Positions 1-6,822 of a stretch of 11,305 nucleotides of DNA are shown piece after piece (within the stretch, counting starts at the first letter, position 1; every line of letters starts with the position of its first letter). Location of the stretch: assembly GCA_003153955.1 (NCBI GenBank), contig PMCB01000027.1, positions 5,368 to 16,672 of the forward strand, read 5' to 3'. The position numbers and the translations under genes are program-made. Source of the DNA: Dehalococcoidia bacterium. Its GTDB lineage: Bacteria > Chloroflexota > Dehalococcoidia > Dehalococcoidales > Fen-1064. The notes under the pieces are model-generated. The model was not told the DNA's origin and did no database searches. It worked only from the letters and a program-made list of their open reading frames with translations.

Positions 1-606
1 GCAGAGAATGCCGCCCGGCAAATGGGTTATCTGCGCATCGCCGGAACCGATGAAGTGGGGCGCGGCCCGCTGGCCGGTCCGGTCGTGGCCGCCGCAGTCA
101 TTATGCCGCTTGAGTTCGAAGCCGATTGGAAACTGTTGGTTAACGATAGCAAACAGGTGAAACCGGCGCTGCGGGAAGAGTTATTTTTGTATATTACCGA
201 AATCGCCATAGGCTTCGGTGTCGGTGAGTGTGACGTGAGAACAATCGACAGCAAGGGGATCGCCAAAGCCTCACGCCTGGCGATGAAAAAAGCCGTGGAC
301 AAGATAACGCCGCCGCCCGATTTCCTGCTGGTGGATTTTTTCAATATCCCGGAAATAAAATTACCGCAAAAGGGCATCACCCACGGTGATTGCCTTTCCT
401 TCTCGATTGCCTGTGCCTCGATTATCGCCAAGGTCGCCCGCGACCATATGATGGAAGAATTGGATAAAATTTATCCGGAATATAAATTCGCAGAACACAA
501 AGGCTACAGCACACCGGAGCACCTGGCATGTTTGCAGCGGTTCGGGCCGTCCCCTATTCACCGCTGTTCTTTCCAACCGGTCAGAGACTTGATGGCGATG
601 TTATGA
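1..606 (+). CDS. rnhB: Ribonuclease HII, 5'-partial
   Basis: Endonuclease that cuts the RNA strand of RNA-DNA hybrids and removes ribonucleotides misincorporated in DNA; cytoplasmic and metal dependent. Numbered from the Met codon at 22, the DEVGRGPLAGP block gives D10 and E11, LLVDFF gives D105 and THGDC gives D123. The 18-residue spacing of the last two matches D108/D126 of E. coli RNase HII. The ASIIAKVARD helix and the HKGYSTPEH block are also typical. The frame stays open to base 1 (A-E-N-A-A-R-Q before that Met) and no clear Shine-Dalgarno precedes base 22. Many relatives have extra residues before the first motif, so the true start is probably upstream of the window; a start at 22 giving 194 aa cannot be excluded. 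The stop codon overlaps the next start (ATGA), suggesting translational coupling with yraN. Identification is very secure. Confidence 0.96.
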   Translation, partial: AENAARQMGYLRIAGTDEVGRGPLAGPVVAAAVIMPLEFEADWKLLVNDSKQVKPALREELFLYITEIAIGFGVGECDVRTIDSKGIAKASRLAMKKAVDKITPPPDFLLVDFFNIPEIKLPQKGITHGDCLSFSIACASIIAKVARDHMMEELDKIYPEYKFAEHKGYSTPEHLACLQRFGPSPIHRCSFQPVRDLMAML

Positions 607-968
607 AGCGACAAACCACCGGGATAATCGGCGAAAAACTGGCGGCGGATTTTCTGACCCGGCAGGGGTACATAATCATTGAAACAAACTTCCGCTGCAA
701 AGAAGGGGAAGTTGACATAATCGCCAAAGACGGCGAATTTCTGGTGTTTGTGGAAGTCCGGGCAAAACATAACCGCAACTACGGCACTCCGGAGGAATCT
801 GTGACCGCCCGGAAAAAACAGCATTTGAGGAATGCCGCGGCGCGTTATGTGGAGAGCCATCAGAATTTGCCTGCCGAATGGCGCATCGATTTTGTGGCAG
901 TGGAACTGAACGGCTATGGTAGCCCCACGCGCATCGAGGTTATTAAAAATGCGGTCGAGGGCGAATAA
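603..968 (+). CDS. yraN: YraN/UPF0102 family nuclease-like protein
   Basis: Protein of 121 aa, the normal size of the YraN (UPF0102) family, which has a restriction-endonuclease-like fold and poorly defined function; genomic context often links it to DNA repair or uptake. The sequence shows the N-terminal G-E-K-L-A-A-D-F-L helix, then RCKEGEVDIIAKDG and LVFVEVRAK. These supply the E...D...E-x-K/R pattern of the nuclease-like core, with EVRAK where many relatives have EVKTR or EVRTR. The start at 603 is chosen because it overlaps the rnhB stop by 4 bases and gives the family N-terminus (MKRQTTGIIGEK). The longer reading from 528 would add residues encoded inside rnhB that do not belong to the family. 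Adjacency of rnhB and yraN is common in bacteria. Family membership is secure; enzymatic activity is not demonstrated. Confidence 0.92.
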   Translation: MKRQTTGIIGEKLAADFLTRQGYIIIETNFRCKEGEVDIIAKDGEFLVFVEVRAKHNRNYGTPEESVTARKKQHLRNAAARYVESHQNLPAEWRIDFVAVELNGYGSPTRIEVIKNAVEGE

Positions 969-983
969 CCCGAAACACATGAT

Positions 984-990
984 AAGGAAG
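984..990 (+). promoter_or_regulatory. Ribosome binding site of the solute-binding protein gene
   Basis: AAGGAAG lies 4 bases before the ATG at 995. It matters because it fixes the start and so shows that the encoded protein lacks a signal peptide. Confidence 0.7.
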
Positions 991-994
991 CATT

Positions 995-2683
995 ATGGAA
1001 AAGAAAACCGGAAACTGGTGGGATAAACTCGGGGTGCCGCAATACGGCGGGGAAATCAAAATCAGGGCCGGCCGGAATATTGTTAATTTCGACCCCTGTT
1101 TCACCGAGGGACTGACCAATATCTACGGCGCCTGGCTGGAAAGACTGGTCACGGACGACTGGACCACCGACCCCGATGTCTGGAATTATCAAATCGCCTG
1201 GCACCCTTCCAAATACCAGAAAGGCAACCTGGCGGAAAGCTGGGAATTCCCGGACCCGACCACGCATGTCATCCATCTCCGAAAGGGGATTCACTGGCAA
1301 AATCTGCCGCCCGCCAACGGCCGCGAATTTACTTCTGAGGACGTCCTGTTTCATTACCACCGGTTTTACGGTCTGGGCAGCGGCTCCTTCGGTAAACCCA
1401 GCCCTTACCGCGACGCCGACGTGCGCATGCAGGACATGATATCGATAACTGCGCCGGATAAATACACGGTGGTCTTCAAGTTCAAAACACCCAATCCCGA
1501 ATTCATCATGGAGACGCTGCATAATGTCGGGCTGGCGCAGTGCCTGGAATGCCCCGACGTCGTTAAAAAATGGGGAGACGCCGCCGATTGGCACCACGCC
1601 GTCGGCACAGGCCCCTTTATATTGAAAGATTTCATTTCCGGTGAATATCTAGCCCTGGATAAAAATCCTGATTACTGGGCTCATGACGAGCGGTATCCGC
1701 AGAACAAGCTGCCCTACGCGGATAAGTTGAAATATCTCGTTATCCCGGACGAAGCGGAGGCGATTGACGCCATGCGCGCCGGCAAAATCGATGTGATGAA
1801 TAATATTTCCTATCAGGGGGCGCAAGCCCTGGCTAAAACAAACCCCGAAATTATTCAAATCCCATCTTCGGCCGGGCCGACAATAACTTTACAGCCGCGG
1901 GTGGATATGAAGCCATATGATGATATCAGGGTACGCAAAGCGCTGCAGCTTGCAGTCGACCTGCCGGCTATTGCCAAATCCCATTACCACGGTTCCGTTG
2001 ACCCATATCCATCGACATTAACCAACCGTATGGTCAAAGGTTGGGGCTTTCCGTACGAAATTTGGCCGCAGGAACTAAAAGACGAATACGCTTACAATCC
2101 GGCGCTGGCTAAAAAGCTGCTGGCGGAGGCCGGTTATCCCCACGGATTCAAGACCAATGTCATCGCGGACACCGTCAGCGATATGCCGCTGCTGAAAATA
2201 GTACAGGCATATTTCGACGATATCGGCATCGAAATGGAAATTAGAACGATGGACCCGGCAGCCTGGATCAAATATGTTGAAATCGAGCACAAACACGACC
2301 AGCTGGTGTACCGGCCTTACGGCCCGCTCGGCCAGACTTATGCCCCGCTGCGCGCGATTACCCGTTTTCATACCGGTTATTCGGCCAATTTCTGCAATAT
2401 CAGCGACCCTCTGTTTGACTCTTACTATCCAAAAGCGTTGGCGGCAAAGAATGACGATGAACTAAAACCGGTTCTGAAAGACGCCAACGAGCGCGTGGCG
2501 CGGCAGCACTGGGCATTATCGCTGCTTCTGCCGACGCAGTTCTCCTTATGCCAGCCGTGGCTGAAGGGTTTCAATGCCCAGTCGCACGCCATCTGGATGG
2601 GCGCCGGCGGCCCCAGCATGCTCAGTTTCTACGCCGCGCGGTTCTGGATTGACGGCAAACTAAAGAAATCATTGGGACGATGA
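995..2683 (+). CDS. Family 5 extracellular solute-binding protein (peptide/nickel type), no signal peptide visible
   Basis: A 562-aa protein of the SBP_bac_5 class, which normally captures oligopeptides or similar ligands outside the cell and hands them to an ABC permease. Evidence is the run LAESWEFPDPTTHVIHLRKG (about residues 79-98) followed by NGREFTSEDVLFHYHR, the GTGPF motif at residues 204-208, LDKNPDYW, and a C-terminal half with DIRVRKALQLAVD and KKLLAEAGYP blocks typical of the family. AAGGAAG at 984-990 is a good ribosome site for the ATG at 995. The N-terminus MEKKTGNWWDKLGVPQYGG begins directly with mature-type sequence: no hydrophobic segment, no lipobox. A TAA at 983-985 blocks any in-frame upstream start. 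No permease or ATPase gene is next to it, so it would have to use a distant transporter. It follows yraN after 26 bases and may be cotranscribed. Ligand unknown. Confidence 0.9.
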   Translation: MEKKTGNWWDKLGVPQYGGEIKIRAGRNIVNFDPCFTEGLTNIYGAWLERLVTDDWTTDPDVWNYQIAWHPSKYQKGNLAESWEFPDPTTHVIHLRKGIHWQNLPPANGREFTSEDVLFHYHRFYGLGSGSFGKPSPYRDADVRMQDMISITAPDKYTVVFKFKTPNPEFIMETLHNVGLAQCLECPDVVKKWGDAADWHHAVGTGPFILKDFISGEYLALDKNPDYWAHDERYPQNKLPYADKLKYLVIPDEAEAIDAMRAGKIDVMNNISYQGAQALAKTNPEIIQIPSSAGPTITLQPRVDMKPYDDIRVRKALQLAVDLPAIAKSHYHGSVDPYPSTLTNRMVKGWGFPYEIWPQELKDEYAYNPALAKKLLAEAGYPHGFKTNVIADTVSDMPLLKIVQAYFDDIGIEMEIRTMDPAAWIKYVEIEHKHDQLVYRPYGPLGQTYAPLRAITRFHTGYSANFCNISDPLFDSYYPKALAAKNDDELKPVLKDANERVARQHWALSLLLPTQFSLCQPWLKGFNAQSHAIWMGAGGPSMLSFYAARFWIDGKLKKSLGR

Positions 2684-2876
2684 GTAGTGAAAAAGTGTCC
2701 AGTTTTAAAATCGAGAAGCGTTTCCCAAGGCTCTCCCTTTCGCGAAAGGTCGCAGGTCCCGGAGGTGCGAACGGGAGAGATACAGAGGGATTTATCTTCC
2801 ATAATCTTCATTTAGACTTGTTATGAGCCTATTCAAAAACAGAGTCGGTGATGATTAGCGGAGCATGTGAGGTTTT
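2684..2876. other. Gene-free 193-base spacer with a nested inverted repeat
   Basis: No convincing ORF or tRNA lies here; the only open frame across it runs antisense into the end of the solute-binding protein gene. The central part holds the inverted repeats listed separately. The 3' part is A+T richer and presumably carries the promoter and leader of the MFS gene, although no strong -35/-10 pair was recognised. GTGAGG at 2867-2872 could be the ribosome site for the GTG at 2877. Confidence 0.6.
2731..2779. repeat. Nested inverted repeat, potential three-way-junction or REP-like element
   Basis: An outer 7-base arm CTCTCCC (2731-2737) is complementary to GGGAGAG (2773-2779). Inside it are a perfect 14-base palindrome CCTTTCGCGAAAGG (2736-2749) and a second stem TCGCA (2750-2754) with TGCGA (2766-2770). 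The pieces could fold as an outer stem enclosing one or two hairpins. No T tract follows on the plus strand, so a simple intrinsic terminator is unlikely. It may be a dispersed palindromic repeat, a remnant of a small non-autonomous element, or a protein-binding site. There is no second copy in this window. Confidence 0.45.
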
Positions 2877-4316
2877 GTGAAATTTAAACTTGAATATAAA
2901 TGGCTCGCCTTAGCGGTGACCAATGTCGGCCTGTTCATGGCCTGCCTGGATTCCAGCATTGTCATTATCGGCCTGCCGACGATTTTAGACCAGCTGCATG
3001 CCAGCCTCTTTCACGGCATCTGGATTATTACCGGCTACTCGCTGATGATGACGATACTGCCGGTGATGCTGGGAAGACTGGCGGATTTATACGGCCGGGT
3101 CCGACTTTTTAACCTGGGGTTTGTCATCTTCACCATCGGTTCGCTGCTGTGCGCCTTATCGCAGAACGGCGAGCAGCTGGTTCTTTTCCGTCTGCTGCAG
3201 GGTTCCGGCTCGGCGCTGCTGATTGTCAACTGCATCCCCATTATCGTCGACGTTTTCCCTAAAGAGCAGCTCGGACTGGGCCTCGGCACCAACGTCATGG
3301 CGGCAAATCTGGGGAATATCGCGGGATACACCCTGAGCGGCGTGATGATCGGGTTTTTCGGCTGGCGTTCGATATTTCTGTTGAACGTCCCCATCGGTAT
3401 CGCCGGTTCGATTTTCGGCTATTTCAGCCTGCGGGAAATCAGTCTCAAACCGGTCGGCGAAAAGTTCGATTATTCCGGCGCCATTCTATACTGCGTCGGC
3501 CTGCTGACGATTCTAATCGGGCTGACCATCGGCAATCCGGCCTCCGTACGTAACATTATTATTATGGGCGGCGGGATAATAATATTTGCCATCGCGATAC
3601 TGGTCGCTTTCCGGCAGGAGCACCCGACGCTGGATGTTAAGTTGTTTAAAATCCGGGCTTTCGCCGCCGGGACAATGGCCAGTTTCCTGAACTCGATTGC
3701 GTTCGCCTGCGGCCCATTCCTGCGGTCTTTATATTTGCAACTGGTGCTCGGTTACAGCCCGATGAAAACCGGCCTGCTCCTAATCCCGATGGAAATCTTA
3801 ATCTTTATCCTCAGCCCCATCAGCGGCAGGCTTTCGGACAGAATCGGCAGCCGGGTTTTAACCTGTTTAGGCCTGGCGGTGAATGCTTCGGCGCTGTTCT
3901 GGTTCTCCACGCTGAATCAAAATTCCTCGTACAGCGCGATATTAGTCAGTCTGGTCTTGTTTGGCATCGGGATATCGCTGTTTGCTTCGCCCAACGTCAG
4001 TTCCATCATGGGTTCGGTACCGCCGGAGCGAAGAGGAATTGCCAACGGCATCAGCATGACCCTCAGCCAGACCGGCAGCGTGCTCAGTGTGCCGTTCTCC
4101 CTGCTGTTAATGACGCTGGTAATGCCTTATGCCAGGCTTTCCCAGATTGTCGGCAGCACGCAATTGATCAGCCCGACGGAACTGCCGCAATTTATGGCCG
4201 CCATCAATCACGCCTGTTTTATCCTCGGCATCATCGTGCTGTGCGCTATCATCCCGTCTGCGCTGCGCGGCCCGCAGCCGAAAATAACAGGGAAAAACCC
4301 GACAAGCCAGGTGTGA
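2877..4316 (+). CDS. MFS multidrug-type exporter, DHA2 (EmrB/QacA) family
   Basis: A 479-aa integral membrane protein predicted to expel small molecules by proton antiport. It shows LDSSIVIIGLPTI (about residues 24-36, motif D1 of the 14-TM group), GRLADLYGRVRLF (66-78, motif A in the cytoplasmic loop), LVLFRLLQGSGSALL (motif B region with Arg105) and FGWRSIFLLNVPIG (161-174). A further SGRLSDRIGSR repeat of motif A marks the second half. Hydrophobic segments fill nearly the whole length, consistent with 12-14 helices. In the motif C position the sequence reads GNIAGYTLSGV rather than the usual G-P-x-x-G-G form, so the antiporter motif is relaxed. The start is GTG at 2877 with GTGAGG four bases upstream; no in-frame ATG lies near. 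The gene ends 15 bases from the convergent lipoprotein operon. Substrate cannot be predicted. Confidence 0.92.
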   Translation: MKFKLEYKWLALAVTNVGLFMACLDSSIVIIGLPTILDQLHASLFHGIWIITGYSLMMTILPVMLGRLADLYGRVRLFNLGFVIFTIGSLLCALSQNGEQLVLFRLLQGSGSALLIVNCIPIIVDVFPKEQLGLGLGTNVMAANLGNIAGYTLSGVMIGFFGWRSIFLLNVPIGIAGSIFGYFSLREISLKPVGEKFDYSGAILYCVGLLTILIGLTIGNPASVRNIIIMGGGIIIFAIAILVAFRQEHPTLDVKLFKIRAFAAGTMASFLNSIAFACGPFLRSLYLQLVLGYSPMKTGLLLIPMEILIFILSPISGRLSDRIGSRVLTCLGLAVNASALFWFSTLNQNSSYSAILVSLVLFGIGISLFASPNVSSIMGSVPPERRGIANGISMTLSQTGSVLSVPFSLLLMTLVMPYARLSQIVGSTQLISPTELPQFMAAINHACFILGIIVLCAIIPSALRGPQPKITGKNPTSQV

Positions 4317-4333
4317 AGCTCGGGATAATTTTT
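4298..4333. terminator. Possible bidirectional terminator between convergent genes
   Basis: CCCGA (4298-4302) pairs with TCGGG (4320-4324) across an 18-base loop region that allows limited extra pairing (AGC with GCT). On the plus strand the stem is followed by ATAATTTTT. On the minus strand it is followed directly by TTTTT within the end of the MFS gene. The stem is short and overlaps the MFS stop codon, so this is only a candidate, favoured by the convergent arrangement. Confidence 0.35.
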
Positions 4334-4982
4334 AATTTGTCACCGTGAAATGCAGAACCACCAGCGCGCCCCACTCGTCTCCGGCGACGATAGTATAAAC
4401 ACCGGGTTCAAAGGCATGTTCGATTATAGTTGGATGACTGCCTGGCGAGATATTCCAAACTGGGATTTCGGCACTCATCTCGAACGTTGTGATGCCTCCC
4501 AAAGTGTCACCGTCAAGCTTCGCAATATCACTCGACGCCTTAAAATTATAAGCAGTGACATTGAATACGGATGGCATACAACCTTGAGGGATTACGCCGG
4601 GAATTTCAATCGGGATTGGCGCCCCCATTGAAATATTATTAGCGGTATAGTCTCCCTGAAAGATAGCTATTCCAAAAGGAAAGTCCTCCACCCCGCAGAT
4701 ACCGTCACTCAACCCTTTTATCGGCCATTTATCCGCTGCAGGTCTTTTATTTGTTTTTGATAGGGTATTGTATTCGGTTATTACAATATTTATCGCATTA
4801 CCTGACTGGTAGGTTTTTGCATCCAGTGAAACGGACAAATTCAGCCCATTACCGGATTTTATTTGGGCTGAATTGACATTGTTGAAGTAGCTTGTAGTTG
4901 GCGTGGAAGTGTGACCGCAGCCTGCTGCCAGTGCAGTCAACACCAAAAATGCTCCAATTAACGCTTGAATTTTAAATTTCAT
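4332..4982 (-). CDS. Lipoprotein of unknown function, GVYTIVAGDEWG family (paralog 1)
   Basis: A 216-aa predicted lipoprotein. The signal peptide MKFKIQALIGAFLVLTALAAGC has two lysines, a hydrophobic core and the lipobox L-A-A-G-C, so Cys22 should be lipidated and the rest displayed outside. A short linker leads to a beta-rich domain: GLNLSVSLD, Y..GNAINIVITEYNTL, a FPFGIAIFQGDYT block, and the C-terminal EPGVYTIVAGDEWG block (about 192-205) followed by a beta strand ending HFTVTN. Two cysteines, C96 and C135, could form a disulfide. AAGGCGG lies 7 bases before the ATG. It is the last gene of the five-lipoprotein operon, 30 bases after paralog 2, to which its 3' end is about 90% identical in DNA. 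I do not recognise a characterised family. An immunoglobulin-like or BsuPI-inhibitor-like sandwich is possible but unproven. Confidence 0.85.
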   Translation of the reverse strand: MKFKIQALIGAFLVLTALAAGCGHTSTPTTSYFNNVNSAQIKSGNGLNLSVSLDAKTYQSGNAINIVITEYNTLSKTNKRPAADKWPIKGLSDGICGVEDFPFGIAIFQGDYTANNISMGAPIPIEIPGVIPQGCMPSVFNVTAYNFKASSDIAKLDGDTLGGITTFEMSAEIPVWNISPGSHPTIIEHAFEPGVYTIVAGDEWGALVVLHFTVTN

Positions 4983-5012
4983 TTCAAATCCGCCTTTTAA
5001 ATCACAACATAG

Positions 5013-5705
5013 TTAATTTGTTACCGTGAAATGCAGAATAACCAATACGCCCCACTCGTCCCCGGCGACGATGGTATAAACACCGGGTTCAAAGTTGTTA
5101 GATGAAGTGCTCTGGTTATTAAGCCAATAGCAATTTACTCTAATTTCAATATGCAACCACATAACATCACTCGAATTATAATCCCCGCCATTAAGGTCGA
5201 CGATGTCGTTTAGTGGTTCAAAAGAATAAGAGGCTGGGGCTGTAATAATAATGCCAGTATAAATTTCGCCCGGATTAAAAATAATCAGAGGTGTCACGTT
5301 AGAATAATTTAATCCGGTATAATTTCCCCGTAAGACAGCTAATCCTAGTGGAAATGAGGGGTCATTAGTGAATCCCGACATGAACTCTGCGGGTAAATTA
5401 TCGGTCGCCGGGACATTATTCATTGTTGAAAGTGTGTTTTTTTCGTCAACAATTATCGCTATCTCCTGACCGGGCTGATAGGTTGTTCGGTCTGTTGAAA
5501 GCGAAAGGCTCAGACCGTTTGCCGATTCTGTTGATGCTGAATTACCTCCGCTGTTGTCTTTTGTCGTTGATGATGACGGTTGAGTAGTATTTGACGTTGC
5601 GGTCATGGAAGGAGTAATGGTCGTGGTAATCCTGCCGCAACCGGCTGTCATTATGCTTAGTAACAATAGAATTGCGGCTATAGTATTTCCGTTTCGTCTT
5701 CTCAT
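5013..5705 (-). CDS. Lipoprotein of unknown function, GVYTIVAGDEWG family (paralog 2)
   Basis: A 230-aa predicted lipoprotein. MRRRNGNTIAAILLLLSIMTAGC has a strongly basic N-region and lipobox M-T-A-G-C (Cys23). It is followed by a Thr/Ser-rich tether of about 40 residues, then the shared domain: SANGLSLSLSTDRTTYQPGQEIAIIV, DEKNTL, a FPLGLAVLRGNYT block, SYSFEPLNDIVDL and the terminal FEPGVYTIVAGDEWG (about residues 205-219). Unlike its two paralogs it lacks both cysteines of the proposed disulfide pair. The start is set by the lipoprotein signal and by GGGATG 5 bases upstream of the ATG. It lies 14 bases after paralog 3 and 30 before paralog 1, so cotranscription is very likely. Function unknown; surface binding or protein-protein interaction is a guess from the fold pattern. 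Confidence 0.85.
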   Translation of the reverse strand: MRRRNGNTIAAILLLLSIMTAGCGRITTTITPSMTATSNTTQPSSSTTKDNSGGNSASTESANGLSLSLSTDRTTYQPGQEIAIIVDEKNTLSTMNNVPATDNLPAEFMSGFTNDPSFPLGLAVLRGNYTGLNYSNVTPLIIFNPGEIYTGIIITAPASYSFEPLNDIVDLNGGDYNSSDVMWLHIEIRVNCYWLNNQSTSSNNFEPGVYTIVAGDEWGVLVILHFTVTN

Positions 5706-5719
5706 TTATACATCCCGTG

Positions 5720-6787
5720 TTAATTAATTACCGGTTCCCAAATGAAATTAAATGTTTTCCCGTTCCGGAATGTGCCGCTGATTTTCAGCGAATAGGCAAT
5801 CCCGTCGCCAAAAGCTCCCTGGAACAAGTCACTGAACCCTATTATATTGGTTCCGGGGAGCAAAGGATTGGCGGGTGTAACGTTAAAGCCAAAGTTATAG
5901 TCCTGTGGCGCAAATTCAATCAGGGCGGCGCTTAACGACACGATCGGCTCGGTAGACACATTTTCCAGATTTAATTCTACTGTTGGGGTATCTGTCGTAG
6001 GGTTTAAATGTGTATTTGATATTGAAATAACTTTGACCGGCGCGTTTTCGGGATTAACATTTGCAGTATTTGTAGTAACCGAATCAGAAACCGTAAAATG
6101 CACAAATGCTAAATTCCTCCACTCATCCCCGCCCACGACGGTATAAACACCGGGGTCAAAGTAGGTGAATTTGGGATAAGAGGCGTCAGTCCAATAGCCC
6201 TTTAATGTAATTTCCGCACTGATTTGCTGCTGGTTTGTATTTACGCCGTTATCGCCGCCGGGTGGCGCATTAGCGGCAATGATATCGGCGATGTCGCTTA
6301 ACGGCTCAAACGAAAATGATGTTGGAACTGGTGTGGTTTGTGGTTGACACAAAAAAATGGCTGTCGGGTTATACAGATTAAGGCGCGTCGCAGTGGAATA
6401 GTTTGAGGAAGTGTAATCTCCCTGGTAGACGGCGATGCCGTAAGGAATGTCCCGACTGCCACACGGGCCAAAAAACATCTGTACTAAGTCGGTTTTCGGC
6501 CAATTATCCGTGATAGGGACGTTATTGGTTTTGTTGAGCGTATTCTTTTCGTCGGTAGCTACTTCAATTTCCTGCCCGGGTGCGTAGGCCTGCTGGTCTG
6601 TAGAAACAGAAAAATTTAGCCCATTAGCAGATTTAGTTGAGGCCGAGTTAATCCCGAGGGTGTTGTTCAACGTAGCAGGTTCGGTTTGAATGGTATTTTG
6701 AGTGGTAGCAATTTTTCCGCAGCCGGCCGCCAGCACGCTTAGCATTAATAGAATTGCGGTTAAACCATTTCCAATTTTATATTTCAT
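5720..6787 (-). CDS. Two-domain lipoprotein of unknown function, GVYTIVAGDEWG family (paralog 3)
   Basis: A 355-aa predicted lipoprotein, the longest paralog. MKYKIGNGLTAILLMLSVLAAGC is a clear signal with lipobox L-A-A-G-C (Cys23). After a short linker the shared domain runs from about residue 55 to 234: NGLNFSVSTD, AYAPGQEIEVATDEKNTL, NVPITDNWP, IPYGIAVYQGDYT and YFDPGVYTVVGGDEW (209-223). C109 and C147 match the cysteine pair of paralog 1. Paralogs 1 and 2 end here, but this protein continues with a second beta-rich domain (about 248-355, VKVISISNTHL ... FIWEPVIN) that may be another Ig-like module presented to the outside. The start at 6787 is preferred over in-frame codons up to 6880, because those would put 31 residues, including charged ones, before the signal peptide and would lie inside the preceding gene. 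Gap of 35 bases to the upstream gene, 14 to the downstream one. Confidence 0.85.
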   Translation of the reverse strand: MKYKIGNGLTAILLMLSVLAAGCGKIATTQNTIQTEPATLNNTLGINSASTKSANGLNFSVSTDQQAYAPGQEIEVATDEKNTLNKTNNVPITDNWPKTDLVQMFFGPCGSRDIPYGIAVYQGDYTSSNYSTATRLNLYNPTAIFLCQPQTTPVPTSFSFEPLSDIADIIAANAPPGGDNGVNTNQQQISAEITLKGYWTDASYPKFTYFDPGVYTVVGGDEWRNLAFVHFTVSDSVTTNTANVNPENAPVKVISISNTHLNPTTDTPTVELNLENVSTEPIVSLSAALIEFAPQDYNFGFNVTPANPLLPGTNIIGFSDLFQGAFGDGIAYSLKISGTFRNGKTFNFIWEPVIN

Positions 6788-6822
6788 TATTTGCACTCGA
6801 TTATCCTGTTTGCGTAATAATG

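Noticed and set aside
528..602. Longer YraN reading beginning at 528
   Set aside because: The extra 25 residues are encoded inside rnhB and do not match the family; the start at 603 with the ATGA overlap gives the normal length.
914..1597. Antisense open frame of 227 codons on the minus strand
   Set aside because: It lies opposite the solute-binding protein gene, has no recognisable motif or good ribosome site, and reflects G+C-rich codon structure of the sense gene.
4335..5093. Repeated sequence as a CRISPR-like or mobile repeat
   Set aside because: The two near-identical tracts are the coding 3' ends of paralogous genes; there are only two close copies, with gene-sized spacing.
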